A DNA stretch of 64,000 nt from Salsipaludibacter sp963735045 (GCA_963735045.1 CAVTIZ010000003.1:1798001-1862000), one strand, 5' to 3'; shown: positions 33,456-42,782, counted from the stretch's first letter. Notes: a model not told the origin generated them from the sequence alone. Numbers and translations: made by a program.

Positions 33456-35153
33456 ATGACCGACCTGCCACCGCCACCCGCGGACCGCCCGCCGCCACCG
33501 CCGCCCGGGGGCGGCACCGATGGGGGGCCTCGCTGGCAGGGCCCGGACCAGCCACCCCCGCCACCGCCCCTGGACAGCGACACCGGTGGCCCGGCCGACG
33601 ACCCATCGCCGAACCGGCTGCCATGGATCCTGGCCGCCGTCGCCCTGCTGGCCGTCATCGCCCTGGCCGGGGCGTTCGCGGGCCTGCGGGACGACGACCC
33701 CGTCGTGTCGGCGCCACCCGCCACCCCCCAGGCGACCCCCCCGGCGAACCCCCGAGCCACCCCCGAACCCCGCCCCCAGCCCACCCCCACGTCGCGACCG
33801 TCCCCCTCCCCCGCCCCGTCGGCCTCGCCGTCGGACCCGATGGCGGGCCTCACCGACCAGCTCGACGACCTGCTCGGCGAGGGTGGCCTCGACGACCTCC
33901 TGGGTGAGGGTGGCCTCGACGACCTGCTGGGTGGCGGCGGGGCGTTCGACGAGGACCTGCTGGCATGCCTGACCCCCGAGGGCGTCCAGCCGTCGCTGGA
34001 GGGCACCCCGCTGCCCGACGACCCGGCCGAAGCGATCCGTGCCGTGTCCGACCAGGTGGCGGACCTCCGGTCGTTGGCGTTCACCGATCCCGTCGAGCTC
34101 GACCTGCTCACCGACGACGAGCTGACCGAACGGATCGTGTCCATCACCGAGGAGGACTACCTCGTCGAGGACAGCGACGTCGACCAGGCGATCCTGTCCA
34201 CGCTGGGCCAGATCCGCCCGGGCGTGGACCTGCGCACCACCTACCTCGACCTGCTCGGTGAACAGGTCGCCGGCTTCTACGACCCGGACACGGGTGAGCT
34301 GGTGGCCCGCAGCTCCGGCGACCTCGCCCCCAGCGACCACATCATCGTGGCCCACGAGCTGGACCACGCCCTGACCGACCAGGCCCTGGGGCTGCCGTCG
34401 CTGGAGGGCCAGGACGACGTGGACGCGCTGCTGGCCCGCCAGGGACTCGTCGAGGGTGACGCGACCGTGCTGATGCAGCAGTGGGCGGCGGCGCACCTGT
34501 CGCTGACCGACCAGCTCAGCCTGGCCGTCCCGCAGGCCGACACCCAGGCACTCCAGGGAGCCCCCTACGTCCTCCAGCAGCAACTGCTGTACCCGTACGA
34601 GGCCGGACTGGCGTTCGTGTGCTCGCAGTACAACGACGGTGGCTGGGACGCCGTCGACGCGGCCTACGACGACCTGCCCACGACCACGGCGCAGGTGCTG
34701 TTCCCCGACCGCTACGTCGACCACGAGGAAGCCGAGGCCGTGGCCGCCGTCACCCTCCCGGGCGCTCGCGAACTGCGCTCGACCACCTTCGGGGCCGCCG
34801 ACCTGTCGTGGCTGTTGGCCGCGCCGGGCGACGACCCGGCCCGCGGGCCCGAGGACGCCTCCGAGCGGGCACGCGCGTGGGCGGGTGGCCGCCTGACCGC
34901 CTGGGAGTCCGATGCGGGGACGACCGTGACCGTGCGGCTGGCCGAACATGCCGACGCGACCACCAGCCTGTGCCAGTCGCTGCAGGACTGGTTCGGGGCC
35001 GCCTTCCCCGACGCCGCGACCACCGCCACGACGGCCGGTGAGACCCAGGCATGGGAGGGCGGCGACCGGGCAGGCGCCCTGACCTGCGACGACGACGCCA
35101 CCATCACGGTCGGGCCGGACCTGGCCACGGTCCGCGCCGTCGAGGACGCCTGA
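33456..35153 (+). CDS. Membrane-anchored zinc metallopeptidase-like protein
   Basis: A protein of 565 residues. A Pro-rich cytoplasmic tail of about 50 residues is followed by one helix (about 53-75), a Pro/Thr/Ser linker, and three copies of a nine-residue LDDLLGEGG unit (about 138-163). The catalytic region has VAHELDHALT, a HExxH motif (H300, E301, H304), and downstream GLVEGDATVLM with E333 as the probable third zinc ligand. AGGAG lies ten bases before ATG 33456. It resembles uncharacterised actinobacterial secreted proteases. It follows LCP and VanW genes, so a role in processing envelope proteins is plausible but unproven. Confidence 0.82.
   Translation: MTDLPPPPADRPPPPPPGGGTDGGPRWQGPDQPPPPPPLDSDTGGPADDPSPNRLPWILAAVALLAVIALAGAFAGLRDDDPVVSAPPATPQATPPANPRATPEPRPQPTPTSRPSPSPAPSASPSDPMAGLTDQLDDLLGEGGLDDLLGEGGLDDLLGGGGAFDEDLLACLTPEGVQPSLEGTPLPDDPAEAIRAVSDQVADLRSLAFTDPVELDLLTDDELTERIVSITEEDYLVEDSDVDQAILSTLGQIRPGVDLRTTYLDLLGEQVAGFYDPDTGELVARSSGDLAPSDHIIVAHELDHALTDQALGLPSLEGQDDVDALLARQGLVEGDATVLMQQWAAAHLSLTDQLSLAVPQADTQALQGAPYVLQQQLLYPYEAGLAFVCSQYNDGGWDAVDAAYDDLPTTTAQVLFPDRYVDHEEAEAVAAVTLPGARELRSTTFGAADLSWLLAAPGDDPARGPEDASERARAWAGGRLTAWESDAGTTVTVRLAEHADATTSLCQSLQDWFGAAFPDAATTATTAGETQAWEGGDRAGALTCDDDATITVGPDLATVRAVEDA
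33864..33944. repeat. 27-bp tandem repeat within the metallopeptidase gene
   Basis: Three in-frame units encode LDDLLGEGG, LDDLLGEGG and LDDLLGGGG. They lie between the Pro-rich linker and the catalytic region. The unit is amphipathic and could mediate self-association. Confidence 0.75.
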
Positions 35154-35171
35154 CTCAGACGCTGGCCGGCC

Positions 35172-35363
35172 TCAGCCGCGGTCGTCGCGCCGGGACGCCA
35201 GGCGTCGTCGGACGTCGGCGACCTGGCGATCGAGGTCGTCACGCCAATCCTGGCCGCTGTGTGGCGGCAACCCGGCGCGTGCGTCCAGCAGGTCCTGCAG
35301 GCGGGCCCGCAGCGCGGCCTCGTCGGCCGCACCGAGGGGAGGGGGTTCCGTCGGCCGGGTCAC
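35172..35363 (-). CDS. Small hypothetical protein (63 residues)
   Basis: A short, charged, probably helical protein with a Leu/Arg/Asp heptad-like pattern (LRARLQDLLDARAG, RQVADVRRRLASRR). There is no signal or metal motif. The GTG start at 35363 lies 19 bases after the stop of the aldo-keto reductase gene, which fits a second operon member. I do not recognise it, and it could be a spurious frame. Confidence 0.45.
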   Translation of the reverse strand: MTRPTEPPPLGAADEAALRARLQDLLDARAGLPPHSGQDWRDDLDRQVADVRRRLASRRDDRG

Positions 35364-35382
35364 GCCGGGCCCCGCTGCACGA

Positions 35383-36351
35383 TCACGCGAACAGGTCGTC
35401 CAGGCGAGCCCTGGTGTCGTCGTCCATGGCCTCCAGCACGTCCAGGGCGGCCATGTTCTCGTGCACCTGCTCGACCCGGGACGCCCCGGTGATCACCGTC
35501 GACACGTGCGGGTTGGACACGACCCAGGCCAGCGCGACCTGCGCCATGCTGGCGTCGAGCTCGTCGGCGATGTCCTTGAGGGTGTGCAGGTCCTCGTGGT
35601 AGGACTCGTCGGTCACGGTCTCGCGGATCCACTCGAAGCCGTCGAGCGCGGCCCGCGAGTCGTCGGGCACGCCGTCCAGGTACTTGCCGGTGAGCAGGCC
35701 GGACGCCAGGGGGGACCACGTGGTCAGCCCGAGCCCGATGTCGTCGTAGAGCCGGGCGTACTCCTGCTCGACCTTGGTGCGCTCGACCAGGTTGTACTGC
35801 GGCTGCTCCATGACGGGCTTGTGGAGGTGGTGGCGATCGGCGATCTCCCACGCGGCGCGGATCTCGTCGGCGGACCACTCGGAGGTCCCCCAGTACAGGG
35901 CCTTGCCCTGGCTGACCATGTCCGACATCGCCCACACCGTCTCCTCGATGGGGGTGTCGGGGTCGGCCCGGTGGCAGAACACCAGGTCGACGAAGTCGAG
36001 CCCGAGGCGGTCCAGTGACCCGTCGATCGCCTGCGACAGGTACTTGCGGTTGAGGGTGCTGGACATGTTGACGTCGTCGTGGATGCCCCAGAACAGCTTG
36101 GTGGACACCAGGTAGCTCCAGCGCGGCCAGTCGAGCTGGCGCAGGGCGTCCCCCATGATCTTCTCGGACTTGCCGCCGGCGTAGGCCTCGGCGTTGTCGA
36201 AGAAGTTCACCCCGTACTCGCGAGCGGCCGACATCTGCTCGACGGCGGCGTCGACGGCGACCTGGTTGTCGTAGGTCACCCACGATCCGATGGACAGGGC
36301 GCTCACCTTGACGCCGGAGGCGCCGAGTCGGCGATAGGGCATGTCGGCCAT
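35383..36351 (-). CDS. Kv-beta-like aldo-keto reductase
   Basis: A protein of 322 residues close to the voltage-gated-channel beta-subunit branch of the AKR family. It shows YRRLGASGVKVSALSIGSWVTY, the catalytic Asp/Tyr in FFDNAEAYAGGKSE, Lys in VSTKLFWG and His in VFCHRADPDTP. The C-terminal NADP loop is TVITGASRVEQVHEN. GAGGAG lies seven bases before ATG 36351. It probably reduces aldehydes or ketones with NADPH; no channel gene is nearby. Confidence 0.9.
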   Translation of the reverse strand: MADMPYRRLGASGVKVSALSIGSWVTYDNQVAVDAAVEQMSAAREYGVNFFDNAEAYAGGKSEKIMGDALRQLDWPRWSYLVSTKLFWGIHDDVNMSSTLNRKYLSQAIDGSLDRLGLDFVDLVFCHRADPDTPIEETVWAMSDMVSQGKALYWGTSEWSADEIRAAWEIADRHHLHKPVMEQPQYNLVERTKVEQEYARLYDDIGLGLTTWSPLASGLLTGKYLDGVPDDSRAALDGFEWIRETVTDESYHEDLHTLKDIADELDASMAQVALAWVVSNPHVSTVITGASRVEQVHENMAALDVLEAMDDDTRARLDDLFA

Positions 36352-36427
36352 GGGGGTGCTCCTCGGTGTGGCGGGGCGGGTTGCAACGATCACGGGCCGG
36401 CACGTGGCCGACCCGGGTTCACCACCG

Positions 36428-36433
36428 ATCGTA
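36428..36433 (-). promoter_or_regulatory. Candidate -10 of the Kv-beta-like reductase gene
   Basis: Minus-strand TACGAT lies 77 bp upstream of ATG 36351. It fits the TANNNT pattern, but no -35 match is evident. Confidence 0.35.
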
Positions 36434-36514
36434 TGAGCTGGGCCGCGGGTGCGGCCCGCCCGGGCACGGCCGAGCGTCGGGCCGGCGCGGCGGTCCGGCC
36501 GACGCGTGCCGTCG

Positions 36515-37105
36515 TCAGCGCAGCTCCCAGGTGGCCGTGACCGTCACGCTGACGTCGTCGCTGCCGCCGGCCACCGGCACGGCCTCGGCCGCCATGGCGC
36601 GCATGGCGGGTCGCGGCGGGCGGGCGGCCTCGCCCTCGACGACGTCGACCAGCACGCCCAGCTCGCGGTCCGCCAGGGCGGCGTGCTGGTCGGCCGCGGC
36701 CCGGGCACGCCGGACGGCGTCGGCCCGGGCGTCCACCCGCAGCGCCTCGCGGTCGGTGGCGCGTTGGGACAGCGAGCGCACCGACACGTCGTCACCGCCG
36801 GCCGCCACGAGGTCGGCGATCATCCGACCGGCATCGGCCACCGGGACGACCACGGTCACCACCTGGCTGGCCTGGTGGCCCCGGACGCGACCGTCACGAT
36901 CGTGCTCGGCGCCCAGCCCGAGGTTGGCGGTGGCGTGGTGGGTCGCCGGTCCGTTGCCGAGCACCTCGAACAGCACCCGCACGGCCGATCCCAGCCCGTC
37001 GAGGGCCTCACCGGCCGACGCCCGTCGGACCTGGACCTGCAGGTCCACGACGGCCTCGTCGGCGGGCCCACTGGCCGTGCCGGTCTCGGTGACGGTGATG
37101 CCCAT
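36515..37105 (-). CDS. SIMPL-domain (DUF541) protein
   Basis: A protein of 196 residues with the SIMPL fold. It begins GITVTETGTASGPADEAVVDLQVQV and has a central helix pair and the late block DARADAVRRARAAADQHAALADRELG, a family hallmark. Many members are secreted, but this one has no signal peptide and should be cytoplasmic. The function is unknown in bacteria; some SIMPL proteins relate to oxidative stress. GGAGG lies eight bases before ATG 37105. It is the last gene of a set with surE and udk upstream. Confidence 0.82.
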   Translation of the reverse strand: MGITVTETGTASGPADEAVVDLQVQVRRASAGEALDGLGSAVRVLFEVLGNGPATHHATANLGLGAEHDRDGRVRGHQASQVVTVVVPVADAGRMIADLVAAGGDDVSVRSLSQRATDREALRVDARADAVRRARAAADQHAALADRELGVLVDVVEGEAARPPRPAMRAMAAEAVPVAGGSDDVSVTVTATWELR

Positions 37106-37149
37106 GGGTGGTGCCTCCGGTGGGTCCGCGCCGTGCCTGGTGGGGGCGC

Positions 37150-37986
37150 TCAGTGTCGCTCGACGCGGCGGCGGACGTCGTCGGGGACGATCGCCGTGTC
37201 GGGGAAGCGCAACGGGGTCACCGAGACGAGCCCGGCGTGGGCGGCCTCGAGGTCGGTCGGCAACGGGTGGTCGTCGCCGTCGTCGAGGACCTCGAGTCCA
37301 CCATAGGTGGCGGACCAGGGCCCGTCGTCGGGCCCGTCGTCCACGCCGGGCACGAGCATCGCCCCGTAGCGGGTCGTGGCCAACCGGGTGAGGCGCCACG
37401 GCGTGTCGCCGTCGGCGTCCCACGGCAGGTTCACCGACACCAGGTCGCAGGCGTCGGGCAGGCCGGCCGCCAGCACCGTGACCAGGACGTCGTGCACGAC
37501 CTCGGACAGACGCGCCCAGTCCCCCCGGGATCCCGGCCCGCCAGCCAGGGCACGCCAGGCGTCCCAGTCCTCCATCGTGCCGGTGGACACGGCCACGGCC
37601 GTGCGTCCCAGCAGGACGGCCTCGACCGCGGCGCCGATGGTCCCCGACGACAGCGCGAAGGCGCTGCCGTGGTTGTGGCCGAGGTTGATGCCCGACACCA
37701 CCAGGTCCGGCCCCGGGGCCAGCAGCCCGCACCCCACCTGGGCGGCGTCCGCGGGGGTGCCGGACACCGTCGTGACACGACGGCCGTCACGCTCGACCTC
37801 CTCGACGTGCACGTGGCCGGTGCGGGTCATGGCCTTGCCGGTCCACGAGCGTTCGCCGTCGGGCACCACGACGCGGACGGTGCCGAGGTCGGCGAGGACG
37901 TCGGCCAACGGGCCGAGTGCGGGCGAGTCGACCCCGTCGTCGTTGGTGACCAGCACCGACCGGGACCGGGGGGTCGCGTCGCTCAT
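37150..37986 (-). CDS. surE: 5'/3'-nucleotidase SurE
   Basis: A metal-dependent phosphatase of nucleoside monophosphates, 278 residues. Signature residues are in VLVTNDDGVDSPAL (metal-binding Asp pair), VSGTPADAAQVG and VVSGINLGHNHG (Asn). The ATG at 37986 overlaps the udk stop (ATGA), so nucleotidase and uridine kinase are produced together, a plausible pyrimidine nucleotide salvage and turnover pair. Confidence 0.92.
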   Translation of the reverse strand: MSDATPRSRSVLVTNDDGVDSPALGPLADVLADLGTVRVVVPDGERSWTGKAMTRTGHVHVEEVERDGRRVTTVSGTPADAAQVGCGLLAPGPDLVVSGINLGHNHGSAFALSSGTIGAAVEAVLLGRTAVAVSTGTMEDWDAWRALAGGPGSRGDWARLSEVVHDVLVTVLAAGLPDACDLVSVNLPWDADGDTPWRLTRLATTRYGAMLVPGVDDGPDDGPWSATYGGLEVLDDGDDHPLPTDLEAAHAGLVSVTPLRFPDTAIVPDDVRRRVERH

Positions 37987-38675
37987 CCCAACGACTCGCG
38001 GAGGGCGCGCACGACCATGTCGATGGCGACCGCGTTGCGCCCACCACGCGGGATCAGGACGTCGGCCCAGCGCTTGGACGGCTCGACGAACTCCAGGTGC
38101 ATCGGCCGGACCGTCTCCTCGTACTGGCCCAGCACCGAGTCGACGGTCCGCCCGCGCTCGGCGACGTCGCGGCGCAGGCGCCGCAGCAACCGCAGGTCGG
38201 CCTCGGTGTCGACGAACACCTTGACGTCGATCAGGTCGCGCAGGGGTGCGGAGGCGAACAGCAGGATGCCCTCGGCCAGCACCACCGGGCGCGACTCGAG
38301 GTGGTGGACGGCGTCGGCGCGGGTGTGGGCCGCGAAGTCGTAGGTGGGGACGTCGACGGCCTCGCCCCGCCGGAGCGCGTGGAGGTGCTCGACGAAGAGG
38401 TCGTCGTCGAAGGCGTTGGGATGGTCGAAGTTGAGTGCCCGGCGCTGGTCCAGCGGCAGGTTGGACAGGTCGTGGTAGTACGCGTCGTGCGGGAGCACGG
38501 CGACCGTCCCGGGCCCGAGCGCGTCCACGATCGCCCCGACCACGGTCGACTTGCCCGACCCGGAGCCACCGGCGACCCCCACGACCAGGGGCCGCTCGCG
38601 CGGGTGCGGGATGCCCTGGCCCGGCTGGACCTGCATCGCGCCGTCGCCGCCACGGACGTCGTCACCGTCGTGCAC
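37983..38675 (-). CDS. udk: Uridine kinase
   Basis: Phosphorylates uridine or cytidine with ATP/GTP. A protein of 230 residues with the P-loop VAGGSGSGKST, PHDAYYHDLSNLP for the nucleoside site, and NFDHPNAFD, ending in a basic helix. GTG 38675 is preferred over ATG 38636 because GAGGAGG stands seven bases upstream. It is coupled to surE by a 4-bp overlap. The gene is divergent from the pirin gene, with 114 bp between the start codons. Confidence 0.92.
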   Translation of the reverse strand: MHDGDDVRGGDGAMQVQPGQGIPHPRERPLVVGVAGGSGSGKSTVVGAIVDALGPGTVAVLPHDAYYHDLSNLPLDQRRALNFDHPNAFDDDLFVEHLHALRRGEAVDVPTYDFAAHTRADAVHHLESRPVVLAEGILLFASAPLRDLIDVKVFVDTEADLRLLRRLRRDVAERGRTVDSVLGQYEETVRPMHLEFVEPSKRWADVLIPRGGRNAVAIDMVVRALRESLG

Positions 38676-38789
38676 GCGCCTGCCTCCTCGCCGTCGCGGA
38701 CGCCGCGACCCTACCGCCACACCGGCCGGCTCCACGGCTGCGGGGCCGCTGGGTACGGTCGGCCGCGTCGTCATCGGGGAGGCCGACGG

Positions 38790-39677
38790 ATGCCACGCCA
38801 CTTCGACGCCGTGATCGCGGCGCGCGAGCGTTCGATCGGGCCCTCCGCCTCGGTCCTGCGGACCCTGCCGTCACCGCGCCGTCGCACGGTCGGGCCCTTC
38901 ATCTTCTCCGACCAGCTCGGGCCGTTGTGCTACGAGCCCGGCGAGGGCATGGACGTCCGGCCCCACCCCCACGTGGGACTGGCGACCGTGACCCTGGCCT
39001 TCGCCGGCACGATCGTGCACCGCGACTCCACTGGCGTGGAGCAGGTGATCCGGCCGGGCGAGGTCAACTGGATGACGGCCGGCGACGGCATCGTGCACTC
39101 CGAGCGCTCGCCGCTGCCCGACCGGCCCGGGGACACCGTCGAGCTGCTGCAGACGTGGGTGGCGCTGCCCGACGACCGCGAGCACGACGACGGGTCCTTC
39201 GAGCACGCCGGCGCGACCGACCTGCCGAGCCGCACCGCGGACGGGGCCACGGTGACGGCCATGGTCGGTGACTACGACGGCCTCGCGTCGCCGGTCGAGG
39301 TCGCCTCCCCGCTGCTGCTGGCGGTGGTCGACCTCGAGCCGGGTGCCACCCACGTGCTGGCCGAGGGACATCCCGAGCGTGCCGTCCTGGCCCACACCGG
39401 CGACGTCGTCGTGGACGGCATCGACCTGCCCCGGTCGTCCCTGGGCGTGCTGGACGGTGCCGGTGCGCCGTCGATCACCAACCCGTCGGACGAGCCCTGC
39501 CGGGTGGTGCTGCTGGGTGGGGCGCCGGTCGGACCCCGCCACATCGCGTGGAACTTCGTGGCGTCGACCCGGGAGGGCCTGCGCGAGGCTGCACGGCGCT
39601 GGGACGACCACGAGTTCCCCGAGGTGCCCGGCGACCGTGACGAGCGCGAGGAACTCCCGGACTCCCTGCGCGGCTGA
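38790..39677 (+). CDS. Pirin-family protein
   Basis: A bicupin of 295 residues. The N-terminal cupin has the metal ligands in RPHPHVGLATVTL and GIVHSE, the pirin pattern of two His, then His and Glu. The second cupin lacks the ligands, as is usual. Bacterial pirins include quercetin dioxygenases and regulators of central metabolism; the role is open. GGGGAGG at 38776-38782 fixes ATG 38790. The gene is convergent with the flavin monooxygenase gene, with 29 bp between the stops. Confidence 0.9.
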   Translation: MPRHFDAVIAARERSIGPSASVLRTLPSPRRRTVGPFIFSDQLGPLCYEPGEGMDVRPHPHVGLATVTLAFAGTIVHRDSTGVEQVIRPGEVNWMTAGDGIVHSERSPLPDRPGDTVELLQTWVALPDDREHDDGSFEHAGATDLPSRTADGATVTAMVGDYDGLASPVEVASPLLLAVVDLEPGATHVLAEGHPERAVLAHTGDVVVDGIDLPRSSLGVLDGAGAPSITNPSDEPCRVVLLGGAPVGPRHIAWNFVASTREGLREAARRWDDHEFPEVPGDRDEREELPDSLRG

Positions 39678-39706
39678 GCGCCGCCCGGGGACCCGGCCCC
39701 GCGTCC

Positions 39707-40858
39707 TCAGGTCGGCGCCGACGCCGACGCCGGCCGACGCCGACGCCGGGAACGCTCGGACCCAGCGGCCACCCGGGCCGCGATGTCGGCCGCGTCCCGC
39801 CCGACCCCGTGGATCTGCCCGGACGAGGCCGCCCGCTGGAAGTGTCGGCCGACGAAGAACAGGCCGGGCTCGTCGGTGCTGACCCCGCGCTCGTGGCGTG
39901 GCTCCTCCCACGGGTCCAGGACCGGCAGGTCGACCCAGCTCGACAACCCGGACCGGTAGCCGGTCGCCCACACGACGGTGCCCACCTCGGGCCGTCGTCC
40001 GTCGGCGTCGACGGGCATGCCGTCCCGGCTGCCCTCGACCCTGGCCAGGCGCTGGACGCCGGCAGCGCGCACCTGGCGCGGCGAGGTCCGTACGAGCTCG
40101 GCGGCGTGGTGCAGCAGCCGCGGGCGCGCCCGGCGCCCGATCGGGGTGTCCAGGCTCAGGACCCGGTGGAAGAGCCCGCGAAGCACCAGGCGCACCAGCC
40201 ACTGGTTCCGGCGCGCGTCGACGTCGAAGGGGATGTGGCCGGGATGCGCACCGGCGAGCACGACCTCGTGGGTGGCGACCAGGTCCATCGCGATCTCGAC
40301 CCCGGAGTTGGCCGCCCCCACGACCAGGACCGGTCCGTCCGGCAGGTCCGCCGGACTGGTGTAGTGGGCACTGTGCAGCTGGACGAGGTCGTCGCCGAGC
40401 TCGGTGGCGACGTCGGGCACACGTGGCCGCTGGTGGGACCCCATCGCCACCACCACCTGGTCCGCGAGCCAGTCCCCGCGTCCGGTCGTGACCACGAAGC
40501 GTCCGTCGTCGCCCCGCGCCAGCGACTCGACCCGCGTCCCCGACTGCACGGGGAGGTCGAAGGCCTCGGCGTAGGTCGCGAGGTAGTCCGCGAACTCGTC
40601 CTTGGTCGGGAAGGCGTACGGGTCGCCCGGGAACGGCATCCCGTCGAGTCCGTTGAGGCGGTTGGGCGTGAACAGGCGCAGCGAGTCCCACCGTGCCCGC
40701 CACGCACCCCCGATCCGATCGCTGGCATCCAGGATCACGACGTCCTGGTCGAGCCGGGACAGGTGGCGGCCGACCGAGAGCCCGGCCTGGCCACCACCGA
40801 TCACGACCGTGTCGACGGCTCGCGGAGCCGCGCGGCCGGGCGCCGTCGTCGATCCCAT
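39707..40858 (-). CDS. Flavin-dependent monooxygenase (CzcO-like)
   Basis: An FAD- and NAD(P)-dependent oxidoreductase of 383 residues. The FAD site is VVIGGGQAGLSVGRHL, followed by DASDRIGGAWR. The second dinucleotide motif is VLVVGAANSGVEIAMDL, then VVWATGYRSGLSW-like sequence and FVGRHFQRAASSGQIHGVGRDA near the end. This matches single-component monooxygenase-like proteins such as CzcO. The last 25 residues are Arg-rich and disordered. The substrate is unknown. It lies downstream of the LuxR-type regulator, which may control it. Confidence 0.85.
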   Translation of the reverse strand: MGSTTAPGRAAPRAVDTVVIGGGQAGLSVGRHLSRLDQDVVILDASDRIGGAWRARWDSLRLFTPNRLNGLDGMPFPGDPYAFPTKDEFADYLATYAEAFDLPVQSGTRVESLARGDDGRFVVTTGRGDWLADQVVVAMGSHQRPRVPDVATELGDDLVQLHSAHYTSPADLPDGPVLVVGAANSGVEIAMDLVATHEVVLAGAHPGHIPFDVDARRNQWLVRLVLRGLFHRVLSLDTPIGRRARPRLLHHAAELVRTSPRQVRAAGVQRLARVEGSRDGMPVDADGRRPEVGTVVWATGYRSGLSSWVDLPVLDPWEEPRHERGVSTDEPGLFFVGRHFQRAASSGQIHGVGRDAADIAARVAAGSERSRRRRRPASASAPT

Positions 40859-41023
40859 CGTGTCCCCCCGTGTCGTCGCGTGTCCTCGTCGGGCACGTCC
40901 TCGACGCTACGACGGACCCCCCCGGGATCGCATCCGCGACCTGACCCATCCCGTCCCGACCGCATGGGCGGTTCGACCCACGTCGGCCACCACCGGAGCG
41001 ACCGGCCAGGTCCCGCCCGCGGG

Positions 41024-42667
41024 TCAGCGGTCGGCCCTCGCGAGCTCGTGCTCGTAGGCCCAGGCCGTGGCACCCGCGCGCGAGGACAGGTCGAGCTTGG
41101 TGTAGATGTTGCTGAGGTGGCGGGCCACGGTGCGGTCGCTGATGCACAGCACCGCGGCGACCTCGCGATTGGTCATGCCGGTCGCGACCTGGGTGAGCAC
41201 GTCGACCTCCCGGTCGGTCAGGCCCCCCGGCCGGGGTCGCTCCCGGTCGTCCCACCACTCGTCGACGGCCGCGAGGAGCGGGAGCGCACCGAGCTGCTCG
41301 GCCGTCCGACGGACGGCGTCGGCCTCGATCCGCGCGCTGTCCGGGTCGCCGGCGTCCCGCCAGGCACGGGCCAGGAGCAGCCGCGTCCGGGCGAGCTCGT
41401 GGGGGATCCCCAGGCCACGCCAGACGTCGCATGCCGCCCGGAGGGGCTCCAGGGACGCGACCGCCCGCCCCTCGGCCAGGAGGACGGCCCCGAGTGCGCC
41501 GGCGGCCGCCGCCCGCACCCACTCGACGTCCAGCCGACGTGCTCGCCGGACCAGGTCGTCGGCGGCCGCGCGCGCGTCGGCGACGGCACCCGTGGCCAAC
41601 TGCGCCTCGACCAGCGCCGGCAGGACCCGGGCCCGGTCGAGGTCGCCGGACGCGGCGTCGACCACGTTGCGGAGCGTGCCCACGGCGACGTCGGCGCGGC
41701 CAGCGGCCACCCGCAGCAAGGCCAGGCCCGGCTGGGGGGCGTGGCCGGCCCGTCCGGCCCGCTGGTAGGCCTGCTCGGCCCGTTCCACCTCGCCGCGGAG
41801 ACGGTGCAGCTCGCCCTCCTCGTACCAGGCCGACCCGACCGCGCGGTCGTCGTGGGATCGCGCGAAGGCCAGACGCGCCGCCACCACCTCGTCGAGGGCC
41901 TGCTGCCAGTCGCCGGACAGTTGCAGGACCTCGGCGCGGTGGACCAGGCACTGGCCGCGGTAGGGCACCAGGTCGGGCTGGGAGTCGCACCAGGCCCCGA
42001 GCGCCTGGGTCCACTCACGAGCACGACGAAGCTCGAGGGTGTCGCGGCAGGCGGCGATGACACCGCAGTACACCATCCCGGCGACGATGGGCGAGACCTC
42101 CTCGGCCAGCACCGCCACCATCGCCTCGTCGAACCGGGCGTTCGCGCCGGCGACGTCGTCGACGAGCACGCCGGCCTGTCCGGAGCCCAACAGCCCGAGG
42201 GTGGTCAGGTCCGGGTCGCCGGCCTCCTCACCGATCGCCAGCGCCGCCGCGAACCCGGCCCGGGCGGCCCCCGCGTCGCCGTTTCCCAGTGCCAGCAGGG
42301 CCCGCGGCAGGTGCAGGTAGCCACGTTCGACCGCGTCGTCCGCGAGCCCCTCCGCCAGGCGCTCGGCGCGGGCGATCCACCCGCTGCCCTGGGCCAGGTC
42401 CCCGGCCTGGACCAGGAGCAACCCGAGCCAGAACGCACATCGGACGGCGGCGGACGGGTGCCCGTCGTCGAGGTGGGCCCGGTGGGCGTGGGCGAGGCGC
42501 TCGTGGGCGTCATCCTCGCGCCCGACCAGCCACGTGGCCCGGGCGAGCAGCTCCACGTCGTCGGCCGTCGCGGCCGGCCCGGCCGCCTCCAGGATCGACA
42601 CGACCGCCGACCACTGTCGGCGGTCCCAGGCCTCCCGGGCCCGCGAACGTGGCTCGTCGATGGTCAT
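41024..42667 (-). CDS. LuxR-type regulator with TPR-like helical repeats
   Basis: A protein of 547 residues. Nearly all of it (about 1-470) is Ala/Leu/Arg-rich helical repeat of the TPR/MalT type, with blocks such as LARATWLVGREDDAHERLAHAH and WQQALDEVVAAR. The C-terminus is a GerE/LuxR HTH: GLTDREVDVLTQVATGMTNREVA, then RTVARHLSNIYTKLDLSSR. There is no N-terminal ATPase, unlike MalT/LAL regulators. The next minus-strand gene, 165 bp downstream, is the flavin monooxygenase, a possible target. A -10-like TAGGGT is at 42686-42691. Confidence 0.88.
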   Translation of the reverse strand: MTIDEPRSRAREAWDRRQWSAVVSILEAAGPAATADDVELLARATWLVGREDDAHERLAHAHRAHLDDGHPSAAVRCAFWLGLLLVQAGDLAQGSGWIARAERLAEGLADDAVERGYLHLPRALLALGNGDAGAARAGFAAALAIGEEAGDPDLTTLGLLGSGQAGVLVDDVAGANARFDEAMVAVLAEEVSPIVAGMVYCGVIAACRDTLELRRAREWTQALGAWCDSQPDLVPYRGQCLVHRAEVLQLSGDWQQALDEVVAARLAFARSHDDRAVGSAWYEEGELHRLRGEVERAEQAYQRAGRAGHAPQPGLALLRVAAGRADVAVGTLRNVVDAASGDLDRARVLPALVEAQLATGAVADARAAADDLVRRARRLDVEWVRAAAAGALGAVLLAEGRAVASLEPLRAACDVWRGLGIPHELARTRLLLARAWRDAGDPDSARIEADAVRRTAEQLGALPLLAAVDEWWDDRERPRPGGLTDREVDVLTQVATGMTNREVAAVLCISDRTVARHLSNIYTKLDLSSRAGATAWAYEHELARADR

Positions 42668-42685
42668 CCTGGGCCTCCCCCACCC

Positions 42686-42691
42686 ACCCTA
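42686..42691 (-). promoter_or_regulatory. Candidate -10 of the LuxR-type regulator gene
   Basis: Minus-strand TAGGGT is 18 bp upstream of ATG 42667. Transcription would begin near 42679, giving a very short leader that holds GGAGG. No -35 match was assigned. Confidence 0.35.
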
Positions 42692-42782
42692 GGACGCGTC
42701 GCGCCCCCCGCAGGCCGGCAGGTCGGACTCGTCATCGCGCCGTGCGCACGCCACCATGGCGGCATCGACCGAGGAGTCGCCG

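Noticed and set aside
31053..34949. A 1298-residue antisense frame over the VanW and peptidase genes
   Set aside because: It is a shadow of the plus-strand genes with no domain signal.
33456..35153. Reading the DDLLGEGG repeats as a toxin or secretion signal (RTX-like)
   Set aside because: There are only three units, they lack the GGxGxD spacing of RTX repeats, and they lie between a linker and a zinc-peptidase region.
38871..42014. A 1047-residue minus-strand frame across the pirin, monooxygenase and LuxR genes
   Set aside because: It is out of frame with three recognisable genes and has the Arg/Gly/Pro-rich look of shadow frames in GC-rich DNA.
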